From assembly GCA_025617745.1 (NCBI GenBank), contig CM046869.1, positions 18,926,994 to 18,990,993 on the forward strand: 64,000 nt of DNA, written 5' to 3'. The translations under genes and the position numbers were made by a program. Under the pieces are notes generated by a model that did not search any database, was not told the origin of the DNA, and saw only the letters and a list, made by a program, of their open reading frames with translations. Below are positions 42,901-57,900 of this stretch, piece after piece (position 1 is the first letter of the stretch; each line of letters starts with the position of its first letter). This DNA comes from Heliocidaris erythrogramma (taxonomy: Eukaryota; Echinodermata; Echinoidea; Camarodonta; Echinometridae).

Positions 42901-45900
42901 TGTTTGCCGGTATTTAACAAGAGTACTGGTTTCCGCATTTACCATGGTCTTTCGTAATTGTTTTGGTGAGCTATTTGCTGAGCCAGGAGGACTATATTGA
43001 GCACTTGATGTAGATTTGACAGCTATTGGTGTGGAAATTCCCTCGTCAACCATCAATGTTTCAGCTTGCATAAAACTATCCACAGGTCTTGCTGCATGCT
43101 GTGATCCAGTGTCTCTCATTTGTCTTGAGGGGTGTTCCATTCTAACTTGTACCTCACTTGAAACCATTTGGCCCGAATGTGTAACTGTAGCTTGCTCAAT
43201 CGTAAGAGGTTGTGATTGTCCAGCAAAGTCGATACCCATTGGTGTTGTCTCTGTAAATCCGTCTTCAGTGTCAGGGATGGTTTGCTGCTGGGCATCTTGG
43301 AGAATCGCTTCGGCCAGTACAGGAGCTGCCACATTTTGTTCAATTGTCGTCTCTGTGTATCTTTCTCGGCCATCTTGCACATAGCTGACAGTATTTACAT
43401 ACATGGGGCCAAAGTCTGGCTCATCAAATTGCACCGCAACGGACTCTACCTCTACACTTGTCTGTGTTGGAACATCGTCAAGATCATCAGAGAATGGAGA
43501 TGATGCTCTTTCAAGAATGTCATAATGTTCAGTCTCTGTCGAACTGTCAGCATGTTTTGCTTCCCTGAAACATATTGGTGCAAGATTTTCTGACTGGGAC
43601 ACAATTTGTATGACCTCCTCTTCATCTACCAAATCTGTCTGGCAAGATCGTTCCAATGCTATGACTGGAGATGTATAAGTACTTCCTTCAAGAGTTATTA
43701 TACTTGTTGTTGAAGCATTATCAACCATTCTAACATCAACTTCGTGTTGTGTAGATGTTTCAAATACGGTATGTTTGATTTCGGGCATTGTAAGAGCAGA
43801 TCGTTCTACTGATTTGATTTCCTGGGTGACCACCTCTTTCGCCACTTTTGGAACGTCAGCTTGAGAAATAGCATTCCTCATGACAGACTTTTCCGTAGTT
43901 GTTGTTGCACTTATCGACACGGAAGATGTTTGTGCTACGTTGCTCTTAAAAACAACTTCAGTACCAGCTTGAGTAGGTTTTGATAATTGTTCTGTGATAC
44001 GTGCTGGCGTTGAGTGATCCATAGTATTTGGTGTGATTTCTAGCATCTTGTCCATGACTTTGGTCTTTTTAGGCCTATGTTGGACAGCAGAGTTTGCTGT
44101 AACAGGCTTTGGTAGGTTGGCTTGTGTAGAACTAGATCTTAGCTGAACAAGTAATATTCCTGTTCCACGTTCCAAAGTTTTAGTTTCTGTCACATCCTGT
44201 GTTGCTGAATCCCGAGAGGACCTGCTTATCTGAGAAGCCTTAGGAATTACATCCCTAACTGGTGTTTGGGCGTCTCTACTGACAGCGCGAGGCAGCACAG
44301 GGGAAGATGCTTTCTGTGAGGTATCTAGTTTAGTTTGCACCTGCATCTCAGTAAGGTTTATTTCAGCCTGACTTAATTTCTCAATCTTGGGTTCTCTCTT
44401 GGGTGTCTGTGAATCTTTATGTGATGCTCCAGGAAGAACCTGAGATGTCTGGTGATCAATTCTTTGTTGCGTTTGAGTCTGTGACTCACCCTGCTTCATT
44501 TCGAATTGAGTTGTTATGTTCATTTTAAGTACTTGTTCTTCCTGTGCTGTCTGAGATTCACTGCTCTTCGCCCTTGCTATGATTGGTGAAGAAGCCTGGC
44601 TGAGGTTCTTGAAGGATGTCTGACTTACAGAATCTGTCTGTTTTATTTCATACTGCGTCGATCCTTCCCCGAAAGATATATCCATTTGTGTTGTTGTCTC
44701 CTGTCGTTTCAACTCAGTTTGAGACACAACATTTGTTGAAGAGATGTCGAGCATAGGTGTCTGTGACAATTGACTGTGATGTCGTGATAGAATTGGGGAT
44801 GTTGCTTGGTCTTCAAAAGTACTCATGGTCTGTACATCAGAATCACATTGTTTCAGTAGGTACTGAGTCGAGGTATCCAATTGATCTGTGTCATGTTGGG
44901 TTATCTTCTCTTGATACCGTCCTTCATATTGAGTATTACTATCAATAGTCGCTAGTTTATCTTCCAAAGTTTGGATCATGAGATTCAACAGCTTCACTTC
45001 GTATTGCGTAGTGACCTCTGAACTCGTAATTTTCTTTTCTGCCATAGTTTGTGCAGTACCGTCGAAAGTCATGGAAGGTACTGGTGATGTAGCTCGATGA
45101 GAACTCAAAACAGCTGTCTGGCTTTGGCTGTCACCATAAATCATCATATACTGCGTCATAATATCTTTAAGCTCCTGCGCAAATTGAGTTGTCCTCTCTA
45201 CTACAGTAGCCTCATATTGAGTTACATCATCTTGGCTTGAATCTTCATACTGCGAAGCGGCGCTTGATTTTTCTGGCATTTCTTCTTCGACAGTTTGAAG
45301 CACTTCATCTGATGTCTCTCTGACAATGGTCAGCGAGGCTTGATTTTCTTGACTGATCTCACATTGAGTCGTCGATTCAAGCCAGGTGCTCTCATGCTGA
45401 GTGGTGATATCGGTCAGCTGTTGCATTGATGAAAAAGTGGTCTTGTGTTCTGATTGAACTATTTTCTGAGAGGAAGCATCTTGTTGATTGCGAACATGTT
45501 GTGAAGAACTGTCATGAGTCGAAAGTTCATACTGTGTACCCGTTTGACCTTTAAGCAAAACCTTCCTTGGGAATGTTTGCATGGCCGAGTTAGATAGGTT
45601 GATTGAAATTGACGTTGACTTGCTGCCAGATTCAAGGACATACTGGGATTGGACATCAAGCTGTTTCAGCTCATGCTGCGTGGTACTCTCAATCTGTTGA
45701 CTTTGGTGCTGACTGGCACTCTCCTGCTCATCTTTCTCATATTGGGTCGTGATTCCCTCTACACTTACTTGTGACTGCGTTCCAGTGTCATTACCTGAAG
45801 CGAGTGTTTGTAAGTTTTGGTTTGCAAGTCGACGAAGTTTTGGTGATGAAGCTTTGTGTTCGATGTCAACGTCATATTGAGACAATGCGTCTTGTTGGTT

Positions 45901-48900
45901 TACTTCATACTGCGTCGTACTCTCCATGATATCTTGGTCATGTTGGGTTGAACTTTCTTCACCTATTTGCTCATGCTGGCATGATATTTCATGAAGCTCC
46001 CGCTCAGACTGAGTATTTGTACTTAGCATTTTCTGTTCATGTTGAGATGTACTTTCAAACGTTAACCTTCTAGCTGTCTGCAAACTTTGATGAGAAAGGT
46101 TCACATCTGTAGTTGACGTTGTTACATGTCCTACTTCAACTGTTGATTGGGCATGTGCATCTTGTAGATCTTCTGCGTACTGGGTCATACTCTCTTCCTG
46201 ATTGAGATCATACTGACTAACGCCATCTCTTTCCTCTATGTCTACTTGCGTGTGAGAGGCTTTCTGCATAAAGAAGTACTGTGATGATGATTCTGTGACT
46301 TCAGAGGTTGTTTGAGAAACCTGCTCCGTTAATGTAGGTTGAGTAGATGATGTTGACTTGTCGTCAGATACTACCTCCATATGCGAATGTGCATCTTGAT
46401 GTTTCACTTCATTCTGGGCAGATCCATCCTTGACTCTAAGCTCATACTGTGTCGTATGCTCTATTTGGTCCTTCTCGTATTGCGTGGATTCGTTCTGAAT
46501 CCTGGTTTCTGACTGTGTCGGGATGTCCAGACCTTTTGCGGTGTATTGGGTCGATGATTCAGTCTTTGGTACCGTCTTTCTCTCCATGGTCTGCAAATAC
46601 TGATCATTGAAAACAGGTAGAGTTGTAGAGGTACCCTTCTCACCAACCACTGTCAAGGACTGGGAGTGTGCATGCGCAAGAGATAATTCATACTGAGTAG
46701 TCTCCTCGTCCCCATGTATTTCATATTGACTAGTTTCATTCTTTTTACTTGGTTTGTATTGAGTTGAAGTCACGTCTATGTTCAATACATGCTGAGAAGA
46801 AACATCTGCAACAGACTTGAAAGTCTGGTGAGCTTGATCCGTGGCTGTTTTAATGACAGGGGCTGTACCTTTCTCTTCTGTTTCAAAGTGTGATTGTGAG
46901 TGTGCCTCATTTTGACTTCCTTCATATTGGGTTGTGGTATGACCAATCTTTGATTCGTATTGTGTTGTAACAGCTTCCGCAGTTACTTCGTACTGTGTTG
47001 CCCCCTCCTTCTCCATTCTCAGTGACTGAGTTGGTACGCTTACCACTGATCTTGACAGCTGAGTCGAGTTGTCGGTCTTAGCAACCCCTTTAGGCTGGGC
47101 TGTCTGTTGATCTTGATGAACTACTCGTGTGAGAACAGGCGACACTGATTGCTCAGTAGTACTCACACTTGCTTGGCTTTGTGAATCGTCTTGCTTGAAT
47201 TCTGTTTGTGTTGGACCGTCCCTTGTTTGGAGAATCCTTTCATTAGATGTTTGACAAGGTATGTCATTGGCTCTCCTTAGTATAGGTGATGATGTCTGGT
47301 GGACAGATTGAATCATCAACTGAGATCCTACGTCTTTCACACTTGACTCATATTGAGTAACACCATCTCCTCTCTGAATGTCATGCTGTGTGGTACCGTC
47401 TCGTTCTTTCCTCTCAAATCCAGTACCTGTGTGTTGCAGATTATAATGAATGTGAGTTGTAACATCACTCTTAGATATTTGGGGCACAGATGCCTGCAAC
47501 GCTTGATTTGTTGAACGTGGAAGAATGGGAGATGATGCTTGGTGAGTACATTTGACTTCTGACTGCGTCGCATTTTCATGAAGGGACAAGTCGGGTTGGG
47601 TCGCACTGTCATCTCCTTTCACATCGTATTGAGTGACACCGTCTTTGTCTTTCTTGGCAATCTGGGTAACTCCATCCTTCAACCGTTTTTCAGTGAATGC
47701 TGCCACATGGCAAGTTGTCGTTACTTCAGGTTCGTCTGTCTGTGTGGCCAATACAGCCAATTGTATATCAGGCTCAGCAGTCTGTGTATGTTGAGACAAC
47801 AATATCGGCCCTGCAGGAATGACAAACGTAGCTGCATGAAAAGTCTTGAGGATAGTCTGTGAATCCGAATGTTGCTTCGTTGAATCATACTGGGTAGCTC
47901 CTTCCTTTTGGAGGAAGGCATGCTGCGACGTCCCTACCTTGCTTGTCAGAATATCATATTGACACGAGTTATCGGATAGCCTTGTTTCATATTGGGTATC
48001 AATATTCCTCCGAGTTATCGGTTTCCTTTCTTGTGTTTGAGAAACCTGGTCACTTTTTGCAATCGTTGATACTTGAGTGACACCGTCTGCCAACTTGGCA
48101 TCATACTGTGCTGAGCTTTCTTGTGTCCTAATATCATACTGTGATGAAGACTGTGCAATTGCCTGTTTTGGAGTTTGCAATACTTGATCAGCAACTCTCT
48201 TGAGAATTGGTGATGACATTTGATCTTTCCCTTCGACTGAGGTCTGCACTGGAAGGTCTTCGACTAGAGTGTCATGCTGTGTTGGTTTTTCTTCCGACTT
48301 GAGCTCGTACTGCGTCATACCTTCTTGACCTAAGATATCATACTGTGTCGGGGCGTGTGCAGAGCTCGTTGTATACTGACTTGTATTCTCTACCTGTTTG
48401 AGCTCAGATTGTGAAGACGCTTCCTCTAATTTCAGTTCGTACTGTGTCAATCCATCGCTTTTCTGGATTCCTGTGGGTTTAGGAGTCTGAAGTCCCTGAC
48501 TGGTAACACGACGAAGGATTGGAGTTGAAGCTTGCTGATGAGTCACAAGTTCGGTCTGGCTGGCAAACATCTGGTTTTCTATGATGGACTGTGTTGTAAT
48601 GTCTTGCTGTTGAATGACATACTGTGTGGGCTCATCTTGCTCATTCAGTTGGTGCTGGGTGGCACTTTCCTGCCCTCTTAGATCATACTGAATCATAATA
48701 CTATCTGTTTTTCTTTCACACTGACTTGAATTGTCAGTCAAACGTGGTGGCAATTGTGGTTTAGCAAATTGGACAGGAGAAACAATTTCTCGAAGAATAG
48801 GATCTTCAACAGGAATAGCTTGAACAGGAGTTTGAGTCTCAATACTGTGGGATTTCATTTCATACTGTGTTGTTGTTTCCTTCGCCTTAACCTCGTACTC

Positions 48901-51900
48901 GGTGTTACTGTCAGTTTGTTTGACTTCATACTGAGTGGTGCTTTCTTGTGTTGTCTTCTCATACTCGGCCTGAAGGGCCTGACTAGTGAAACGTTGCAGG
49001 GTAGGAGATGAAGCTTGAGTCCGAGTCTCAAGTTTAGTCTGGCTTGAGAAAAGCTGATTCTGCAACTCATATTGAGTAGGCCTCTCTTGCTGATCCTGGA
49101 TATATTCTGTAGTACAGTCTTGTACCTCTCTTTGGTACTGTGATGTATTGTCAATACCTTTCATATCATGCTGGGTCGTAGCATTCACCCCTGTTCTGTC
49201 ATATTGAATAGTTCCATCAGTAACAACCCTCTCGTGCTGACTTGTTCCATCCCGTTGACTGCTCTCGTACTGTGTCATTATGTCTGTCTTCTTCTTCTGC
49301 TCATATTGGGTTGACATGTGTTCATCTTTCCTTACATATTGTATACTTCCATCAGTTGTTGAACTCTCATATTGGGTTGGGACTGACGCAGAAGTTAGAA
49401 CAAACTGGGTAGAACCATCTGTCTGCTGTAGCTCGGATTGCGAGGATGAATCATCCCGTTTAAGCTCGTACTGTGTCAACCCATCGCTCTTCTGGACTCC
49501 TAAGGGCTTAGGCGTCTGAAGTGCCTGACTGGTAACACGGCGGAGGATCGGGGAAGAGGCTTGTTGTTGCGTCTCATAGTCTGTTTGACTTGCAAATAAC
49601 TGATTCTCCATTTCATACTGAGTAGGCCTCTCTTTTTGGTCCATGACATATACTGTAGCACCATCCTGTACATCTCTTTGGTATTGAGTTGTACTCTCAC
49701 TACCTCTCATATCATACTGAGTCGCTGCACTGTCACCGACTCTGTCATATTGACTAGTTCCGTCCATTGTACTTCTGTCATACTGACTCTCTCCATCCTT
49801 CAGGCTATGTGTTGTTTGCACAATCTGGCTAGAATTTGGTTGGAGAATATATTGGCTTGTTGAATCTTCTGTCTTGATTTCAAACTGGGTAGAAAGGTCA
49901 TCCCGTTTAAGGTCGTACTGTGTCAACCCGTCGCTCCTCTGGACTCCTAAGGGCTTAGGCGTCTGAAGTGCCTGACTGGTAACACGACGAAGGATCGGAG
50001 AGGAAGATTGTTGTTGTGTCTCATATTCAGTTTGACTTGCAAATAATTGATTCTCCACTTGATATTGAGTAGGCTTCTCATGTGAGTCCATGACATATTC
50101 TGTTGCACCATCCTGTACATCTCTCTGGTATTGAGTTTTTATCTCACTACCCCTGATATCATACTGAGTTGTGGCACTTTCGCCTGCTCTGTCATATTGA
50201 CTAGTTCTATCTTGTTGGTGACTCTCGTACTGTGTCATCATGTCTGTCGCCTTTTGTGCATATTGGGTTGATATGTGTTCATCTTTCCTTACATGCTGTG
50301 TACTTTCATCCATTGCTGAACTCTCATACTGGGTAGGGACAGAAGCAGCAGTAAGTACAAACTGGGTAGAACCATCTGTCTGCTGTAGTTCAAACTGTGA
50401 TGATGAATCATTATGTTTAAGCTCGTACTGTGTCAATCCATCGCTCTTCTGAACTCCTAAGGGCTTAGGCGTCTGAAGTGCCTGACTGGTAACATGACGA
50501 AGGATCGGAGAGGAAGATTGTTGTTGTGTCTCATATTCAGTTTGACTTGCAAATAATTGATTCTCCACTTGATATTGAGTAGGCTTCTCATGTGAATCCA
50601 TGACATATTCTGTTGCACCATCCTGCACATCTCTCTGGTATTGAGTTGTTATCTCACTACCTCTGATATCATACTGAGTTGTGGCACTGTTGCCTGCTCT
50701 GTCATATTGACTAGTTCTGTCTTGTTGGTGACTCTCGTACTGTGTCATCATGTCTGTCGCCTTTTGTGCATATTGGGTTGATATGTGTTCATCTTTCCTT
50801 ACATGCTGTGTACTTTCATCCATTGCTGAACTCTCATACTGGGTAGGGACAGAAGCAGCAGGAAGTACAAACTGGGTAGAACCATCTGTCTGCTGTAGTT
50901 CAAACTGTGATGATGAATCATTATGTTTAAGCTCGTACTGTGTCAATCCATCGCTCTTCTGAACTCCTAAGGGCTTAGGCGTCTGAAGTGCCTGACTGGT
51001 AACATGACGAAGGATCGGAGAGGAAGATTGTTGTTGTGTCTCATATTCAGTTTGACTTGCAAATAATTGATTCTCCACTTGATATTGAGTAGGCTTCTCA
51101 TGTGAATCCATGACATATTCTGTTGCACCATCCTGCACATCTCTCTGGTATTGAGTTGTTATCTCACTACCTCTGATATCATACTGAGTTGTGGCACTGT
51201 TGCCTGCTCTGTCATATTGACTAGTTCTGTCTTGTTGGTGACTCTCGTACTGTGTCATCATGTCTGTCGCCTTTTGTGCATATTGGGTTGATATGTGTTC
51301 ATCTTTCCTTACATGCTGTGTACTTTCATCCATTGCTGAACTCTCATACTGGGTAGGGACAGAAGCAGCAGTAAGTACAAACTGGGTAGAACCATCTGTC
51401 TGCTGTAGTTCAAACTGTGATGATGAATCATTATGTTTAAGCTCGTACTGTGTCAATCCATCGCTCTTCTGAACTCCTAAGGGCTTAGGCGTCTGAAGTG
51501 CCTGACTGGTTACACGGCGGAGGATCGGGGATGAGGCTTGGTGTTGTGTCTCATATTCAGTTTGACTTGCAAATAACTGATTCTCCACTTGATATTGTGT
51601 AGGCTTCTCTTGTTTTTCCATGACATATGCTGTAACACCATCCTGTACATCTCTCTGGTATTGAGTTGTTATCTCACTTCCTCTGAAATCACTCTGAGTC
51701 GCTTCGCTGTCACCAACTCTGTCATATTGACTCTCCCCATCCTTTAATCTATGAGGTGTTTGAACAATGTGGCTGGACTTCGCTTGAAGAATTGGAGACG
51801 CTGCCGTATGAGATATCTTGATAGTACTTTGCGTTGGAATGTCTCTCATGTCAGCTCCGTGTTGAGTACGTGTATCCTTCAATACTGATTCATGTTGAGT

Positions 51901-54900
51901 GGTAATTTCTTGAACTGAAGTTGCAGATTGAGTTGTGATATCTTGTGCCTTCGTGTCATGCTGTGTTGACATGTCTCCGTCTTTCCTCTCATATTGTGTG
52001 GAACCTTCTTGCCCGACGATATCATAGTGTGTCACAGCATATTCTTGTTTAAGTACATATTGACTCGTTGAATCTTGTGTCTTGACTCCAAACTGGGTGG
52101 AAATGTCATCGCGTTTAAGTTCGTATTGTGTCAATCCATCGCTTTTCTGGACTCCAGTGGGTTGAGGAGTCTGAAGTGCCTGACTGGTGACACGGCGAAG
52201 TACCGGAGATGAAGCTTGCTGCCGAGTCTCAAGTTCGGTCTGACTGCCAAACAAATTATTTTCTAGGATAGACTGTGTGGTAGTGTCTTCCTGTTGAATG
52301 TCATACTGTGTAAATCCATCTTGCTTATTCAGTTGGTGCTGTGTGGCACTTTCCTGCCCTCTTAGATCATATTGGGTCGTGATACTGTCCACCTTCCTTT
52401 CGTACTGACTTGAATTGTCAGTCATAGGTGATGGAAATTGTGGTCCAGCAAATTGGACAGGAGACACAATTTCTCGGAGAATAGGATCTTCAACAGGAAT
52501 AGCTTGAACAGGAGTTTGAGTCTCAATACTAAGGGATTTCATTTCATACTGTGTTGTCGTTTCATTCACTTTCAGCTCATAGTCGGTGTTACTGTCAATT
52601 TGTTTGACTTCATACTGAGTGGTGCTTTCTTGAGCTGTCATCTCATACTGAGTAGGAATGTCACCACCGTTATGTTCATATTGTGTAAACATTGTCCGCT
52701 TTATTTTGCCTGCCTGAAGAGGGGTCTGAAGTAACTGATTGTTGACTCGTTTTATAATTGGTGAGGAAGCTTGGTCATTGAATTCATTGACAGTTTGATT
52801 TTCTGATGAAGAATTTTTAACCTTACTTTGAGTGTTGATATCTTCCTGTGTCGTCTTATGCTGCGTCTCTTTATCCTTTTCTGCCCTCTCGTACTGAGAA
52901 GAAGAATGAGTCATAGCAAGAACGTACTGAGCTCCATTGTCCTCCGTCGTCTGTTCATACTGACTCGTGCCATCAAGACGTGACATCTCGTATTGGGTCG
53001 TTATACTTTCAGTATTAGTCACACGTTGTGAAGCAGTTGTCTTTGTACGTGTAGCAACAGCAGGAGACGTCTGTTGAGTCTGGGTTGTTACCCGCGGAAG
53101 ACGTGGAGAAGAAGCCTGGTCAAGAATTTCCACGGCTGTTTGCGATGGAGATTCAGTTGAAGTAGTTTTGTATTCAGTAAATCTGTCTTCCATTTTCATC
53201 TCACAGTAAGTAGCACTGTCGCCTTGTGACCATTCATGTTGAGCAGGAGTTTCTTTTGATGAAGTTACAACTTGAGTTGTTCCGTCTCCCCGTTTCAACT
53301 CATGTTGTGTAGCTACGTTTGACTTTTCGGTATGTGTTTTGTATTGAGTCGACACATGAACACTTGAAGTTTGGTATTGCATTGTGTGATGCTTTTGCTC
53401 AATTGTGATAGGTGAGGATGCCCTCTGGACAATGTTTAGCACTGTTTGAATATTTGATTCACGAATGCCTTTGAGCGTTGTCTGTGACTCGTTATCATAT
53501 GCCCGGAAAATTATCGGAGACGATACCTTTTGCAGTGTGGGCTTACTCTCGTATTGCGTGGGAGTTGTGCTGGTCGAAATTCTAGGCGTTTCTGATTCCA
53601 ATGTTACAATACGAGGCACAATAGGGGCAAACTCCTGCACCACAGGAGCCATAACAATTTGTTCTTCCATCGGAGTTTGAGACTCAGTTGATATGGATTG
53701 TGGCGTCAGTGTAGACGTTGCGAGGGAACTCATAGCCGCTGTCTGGTTTCTTGAATCCAGAACTTTAGCTTCGTGTTGGCTGTCAAAGGCTTGTTGTTTT
53801 ACCTTGGATTGCGTGTTAATGTTTACCATTCTAACCTCGTGATGAGTTGAGCTGTCAACAAAGGTAGGCGTGCCTTCTGTTGCTGCATCTTTTCCTTTCA
53901 GTTCGTACTGAGATGTGTTATCTTGACTCGATCTGTCAATTTGAGTGCCAATGGGTTGCACCTCTTTTCGTGCTGTCTGCAAACTGTGATCCAGTTTTTG
54001 GCGCAACAATGGAGATGATGACTGATCCCCTGACGGTACAAGGCATTGAACTTCATTGTCTTGATGTACTGAAACATGTTGACTGGCAATTACATTTACC
54101 TGCGATTCATGTTGCGATGAAGCATCTGCCACTTTCTTGCGTTGCTTGATAGGAGTCTGCAGAGCTCTGCTCATCACTCGAGGAAGCATAGGGGAAATGG
54201 CCTTTGTAATTGAGTCCATGGACGTTTGACATTCTGTACCATGGGCAAGTGACTCGTACTGGGCAGAAACATCAATAGCAGGATTTTCTACAGGCGAGGA
54301 AGATCTTTGTTTCACATCAACCGCAGTCTGATTGTCTGCATGTAATACTGAAGACTCGTACTGCGTCAGCACTTCTGTTGATAGTACAACCTGCTCCTGT
54401 GGTGTTTGTGACTCCATTCCTATTCTCTTTGGTAGTATTGGCGATGTTCCTAGTTCTGTAACTGGGATTACAGACTGACTTGCATATTCCTGTTGATTTT
54501 GAGCAGATTGGGTTACTTTGTTATCGACTGGCACCTTTGCTTGTTCTGGAGTCTGTGATTGCTGAGCTGCAGAACGGGATAATATTGGCGAAAGTGCTTT
54601 CATCATAGTATGTAATGCAGTCTGAGTCAGCGATTCCTTAGATTTAATATCGTGCTGACTAGTGGAATCACTTCTAGATGTCTTCAGTGGAGCTGGTGTC
54701 TGTGATAGTTGATGAATCGTCTTTGCATGAACAGGAGAGGATGACCTTGGCATTGAAGTAAGTACAGTTTGATCGTAAAAATCTCTCTGTTTGATGGGAT
54801 CTGTATTAAATGCATGCTCTTCTATCTCAATTGTAGTCTGGCATGTGACATCAGCTGTTTCTTGTACCATTAGGAATGGTTCGTTTTCGACCTCGACATG

Positions 54901-57900
54901 CGAAACTACTACTATCTCTTCATATGGAATATCTTCAAAGTCAGTCTGACAGATAGAATCCTTTACTGTTGGTAATTCAGTATCATGCTGCATGCTCGAA
55001 TCCTTTGTATCGACCTTGAACGGTAGGATCTGCAATTTTGCCTCAAATGTCTCTGGTTTTGCTTGTGTAACTGCACTGGAAAGAGCAGGTTTCATACCAG
55101 CTTGTGTTGGCACATTGGCGATTCGAGGCGTAGCTTGAGTAGGTTTATGCGCAATCTTGCTTGGATCAGTCTGTTCAGAGCTTTCCAAAAGAGCTGTTTG
55201 GAATGTGCTAATGAATCTATCTTCAGTTTGGGGTGAAGTGTCATGCTGTAGAGACTTTTCAGCGATTGATACAGGACTTGTTGCCGATTGGCGCTCGGAT
55301 GTTGTTACAGGACTAGTGGCAGCTTGTCGATCAGATGTCTCAAGATGCACTGTCTGTGAAGATGAGTCAGCCACTTGTGCTTTTAGAGCTGAAAAGTTTG
55401 GCATAGAACGCTCTGGTTTAAGTTGAACTGGCTTTACAGCTTCCTCAATGACAGTTACCATTTGTATTTCAGTCTGCACTGATAAATCTTTTGTGATCTT
55501 TTCAGTAGATGTGGTTTTAGCCCTATACTCCTTGTGCAGTGTTTGAGCACTAGTGGTCGAATTTTCTACACGCAGCTGGACACTTTTTTCTTCAGTAGGA
55601 CGTCGGGTAAAGATGGGACTAGAACCTCTGTTTGTCACCTCCACATCCGATGTCTGATTTTGTGCGACATCCGCGTTTTCTGTGTGTTGAGCTGGCATGT
55701 CTGTGGTTCCGGCAATGGCTGTCATTCCAGCATCAGAAACATGTGTTTCTAATGCATCTTCACCACGGTCCAATCTCACTTGTTCGTCAGTCTGGTATGC
55801 AGATGACTTTGCCTCCTTATCCATTGTCTGGGTATGACAATCGGTCAGTGTAACCGGGGGCATAAATTCCATCGGTGAAAAGGAAACAGGTTCCACGGAT
55901 TGAAGATGAATAACTTCCTGAAGAATTTCAGTTGGCTGTTCATCCGTCTGCGTCCCGGATGCTGGAGATGTTTTGACCTCGGTGGCTGATAGAGCATCAT
56001 ACACTTCCGTTTTCTCCGTCTGAGATACGAAATGAATTAGATCTTTCTTCATTGTGCTGGTACTTGATGAGGCCATTTCTGAAATGCGCGTCTGCGACAC
56101 GACATTGTTGCCAACAACACGGTATTGACTGTCGCGGTTTCTCATTGACAAAACTTCAGTCTGTGATCCGGAATATGACATCTCTGTCTTCGAAGGAAGT
56201 GTCCCACTCTCTGATGTACGCACCTTGCCCGTCTGTGTAATTTCACTTACCCCTGGTGCGATGGAAGGAGAGCTTGCTCTATTTTCTACATTTCCAGGTA
56301 CAGTCTGTAGGTCACGGTCTAATTGCTTTACAACAGGGGTAGACATCGTCTTACTTGCCGTTTTTCTCTCATCTGTCTGTTGTAGATAGGTTGCATACGA
56401 AGTTGGAGTCATTTCTGTGTGCCCTTCTGCGTAATGGATATGTGTCTGTGTTTTCTTTACATCAATGGACGATTCGCATTGAGTCTTGATGTCGGTGGCA
56501 ACCTCTGAAACAGTTTGTGTGGACTGGAGTGTGACAGCTGTATCTTCTGTCATTGTGCTTCCAGAATTCAATTTCGAAAGTGTTTGGGTAGGCTCAGTAT
56601 GAGTAGGTGTCATATATTGGTGGGTAAATGATCGACTTTCAACTCCTTCCGTCTGGGAGTTATTATCTTCACAGCTAGGTCTTGAAGTCAGCTCTGAATA
56701 TTCTTCCTCCGTCAGCACAACAACTGGATCAGTTTGCATGTCGATTTCAATACCGCTATCTGCGTCTGTTTCAGTCTCCATGTCGTCTTTATCCTCAAAG
56801 GACTTGATAATAACTGGGTCTGTTTGAATCTCAGCATTGAAACATTCAGGAGGCAAAGAAAATTCAAAATATTCTTCTTCTTGCTGCACTTGCTGAATGG
56901 GCTCAATAATGGGCTGCATTGGTTCTTCAGTTTGGAAGCTCCCATCAGTCACTCCCACTCCTGCTTGAACAGATGAAGTAGGCCTATCCACGTCATATTG
57001 CGTCCATTTTGGTGACACTTCCATGAATGATTGTGTAGACGCTTTCCCGAACTGCTGCTTCTCAGGCATTATTCCTCTTTCGACCGATGCTGGTGTTACT
57101 TGTGCTTGTCCAATCATATACTTGATAGTCTCTTGTGTAGGTTGGTCCTTGAACAGTTTCTGTGGCATCCATGTGGATGCTTGTGCAACATCAGATTGTG
57201 CCTGGAATGCAACGTCCTTGGAAGTCACTTCATGCTGTGTCAACACTGATTCTAATTCCTGTCGAGCTGTATTTATGGCCTGTTCCAGTGTATCAGGAAT
57301 GACTGTCAATTCCTTGTCTCTCATTTCAAATGTTTTCTCGTATTGCATTGCCATATTTTTCATTTCTTGCAGTATGGGAGATGCACTTCGTGATATAGTT
57401 TCGAGGAGCGTCTGCATTCCCATGTCTTCAGTGTCAACACTAAGGTCATATGCCAATTCCTCTGGTTTGGCCAGTGTTGGAACAACTAAGTCCTCTCGGA
57501 TTGTATTGGTGATGTTCTTTTTCACAGTTTCAAGCAAACTTTCTATATCCTCTAATGTCATTTCAGTCATTGAGGACCGTTCATTCACGTCAGTCACAGC
57601 TTGACATTCAGTGTTTTTCGAAGCAACATCAGGATCGGTAGAGTCATCACTCATCTTGGGAGAAAATTGTGAACTTGTGCTAGTTGTTTCAGTTGACCAT
57701 TGTAGACCAAGTTCTTGCAGCTCCTTCTCGTATTCTGCAAATGTCATTTTCTCAAGTTGCTTTATGTGTGTCTGTATGATAGATTCAGCTGTTGATGGTT
57801 CGTGTTGCAATGATGAACTAGTACGTTTAACTTCGGGCATTGCACTGTGTGCTTCTGTAAGCATTGGAGCTGCCTGTTGTGTTTCATCTTTGGTGTCTTT

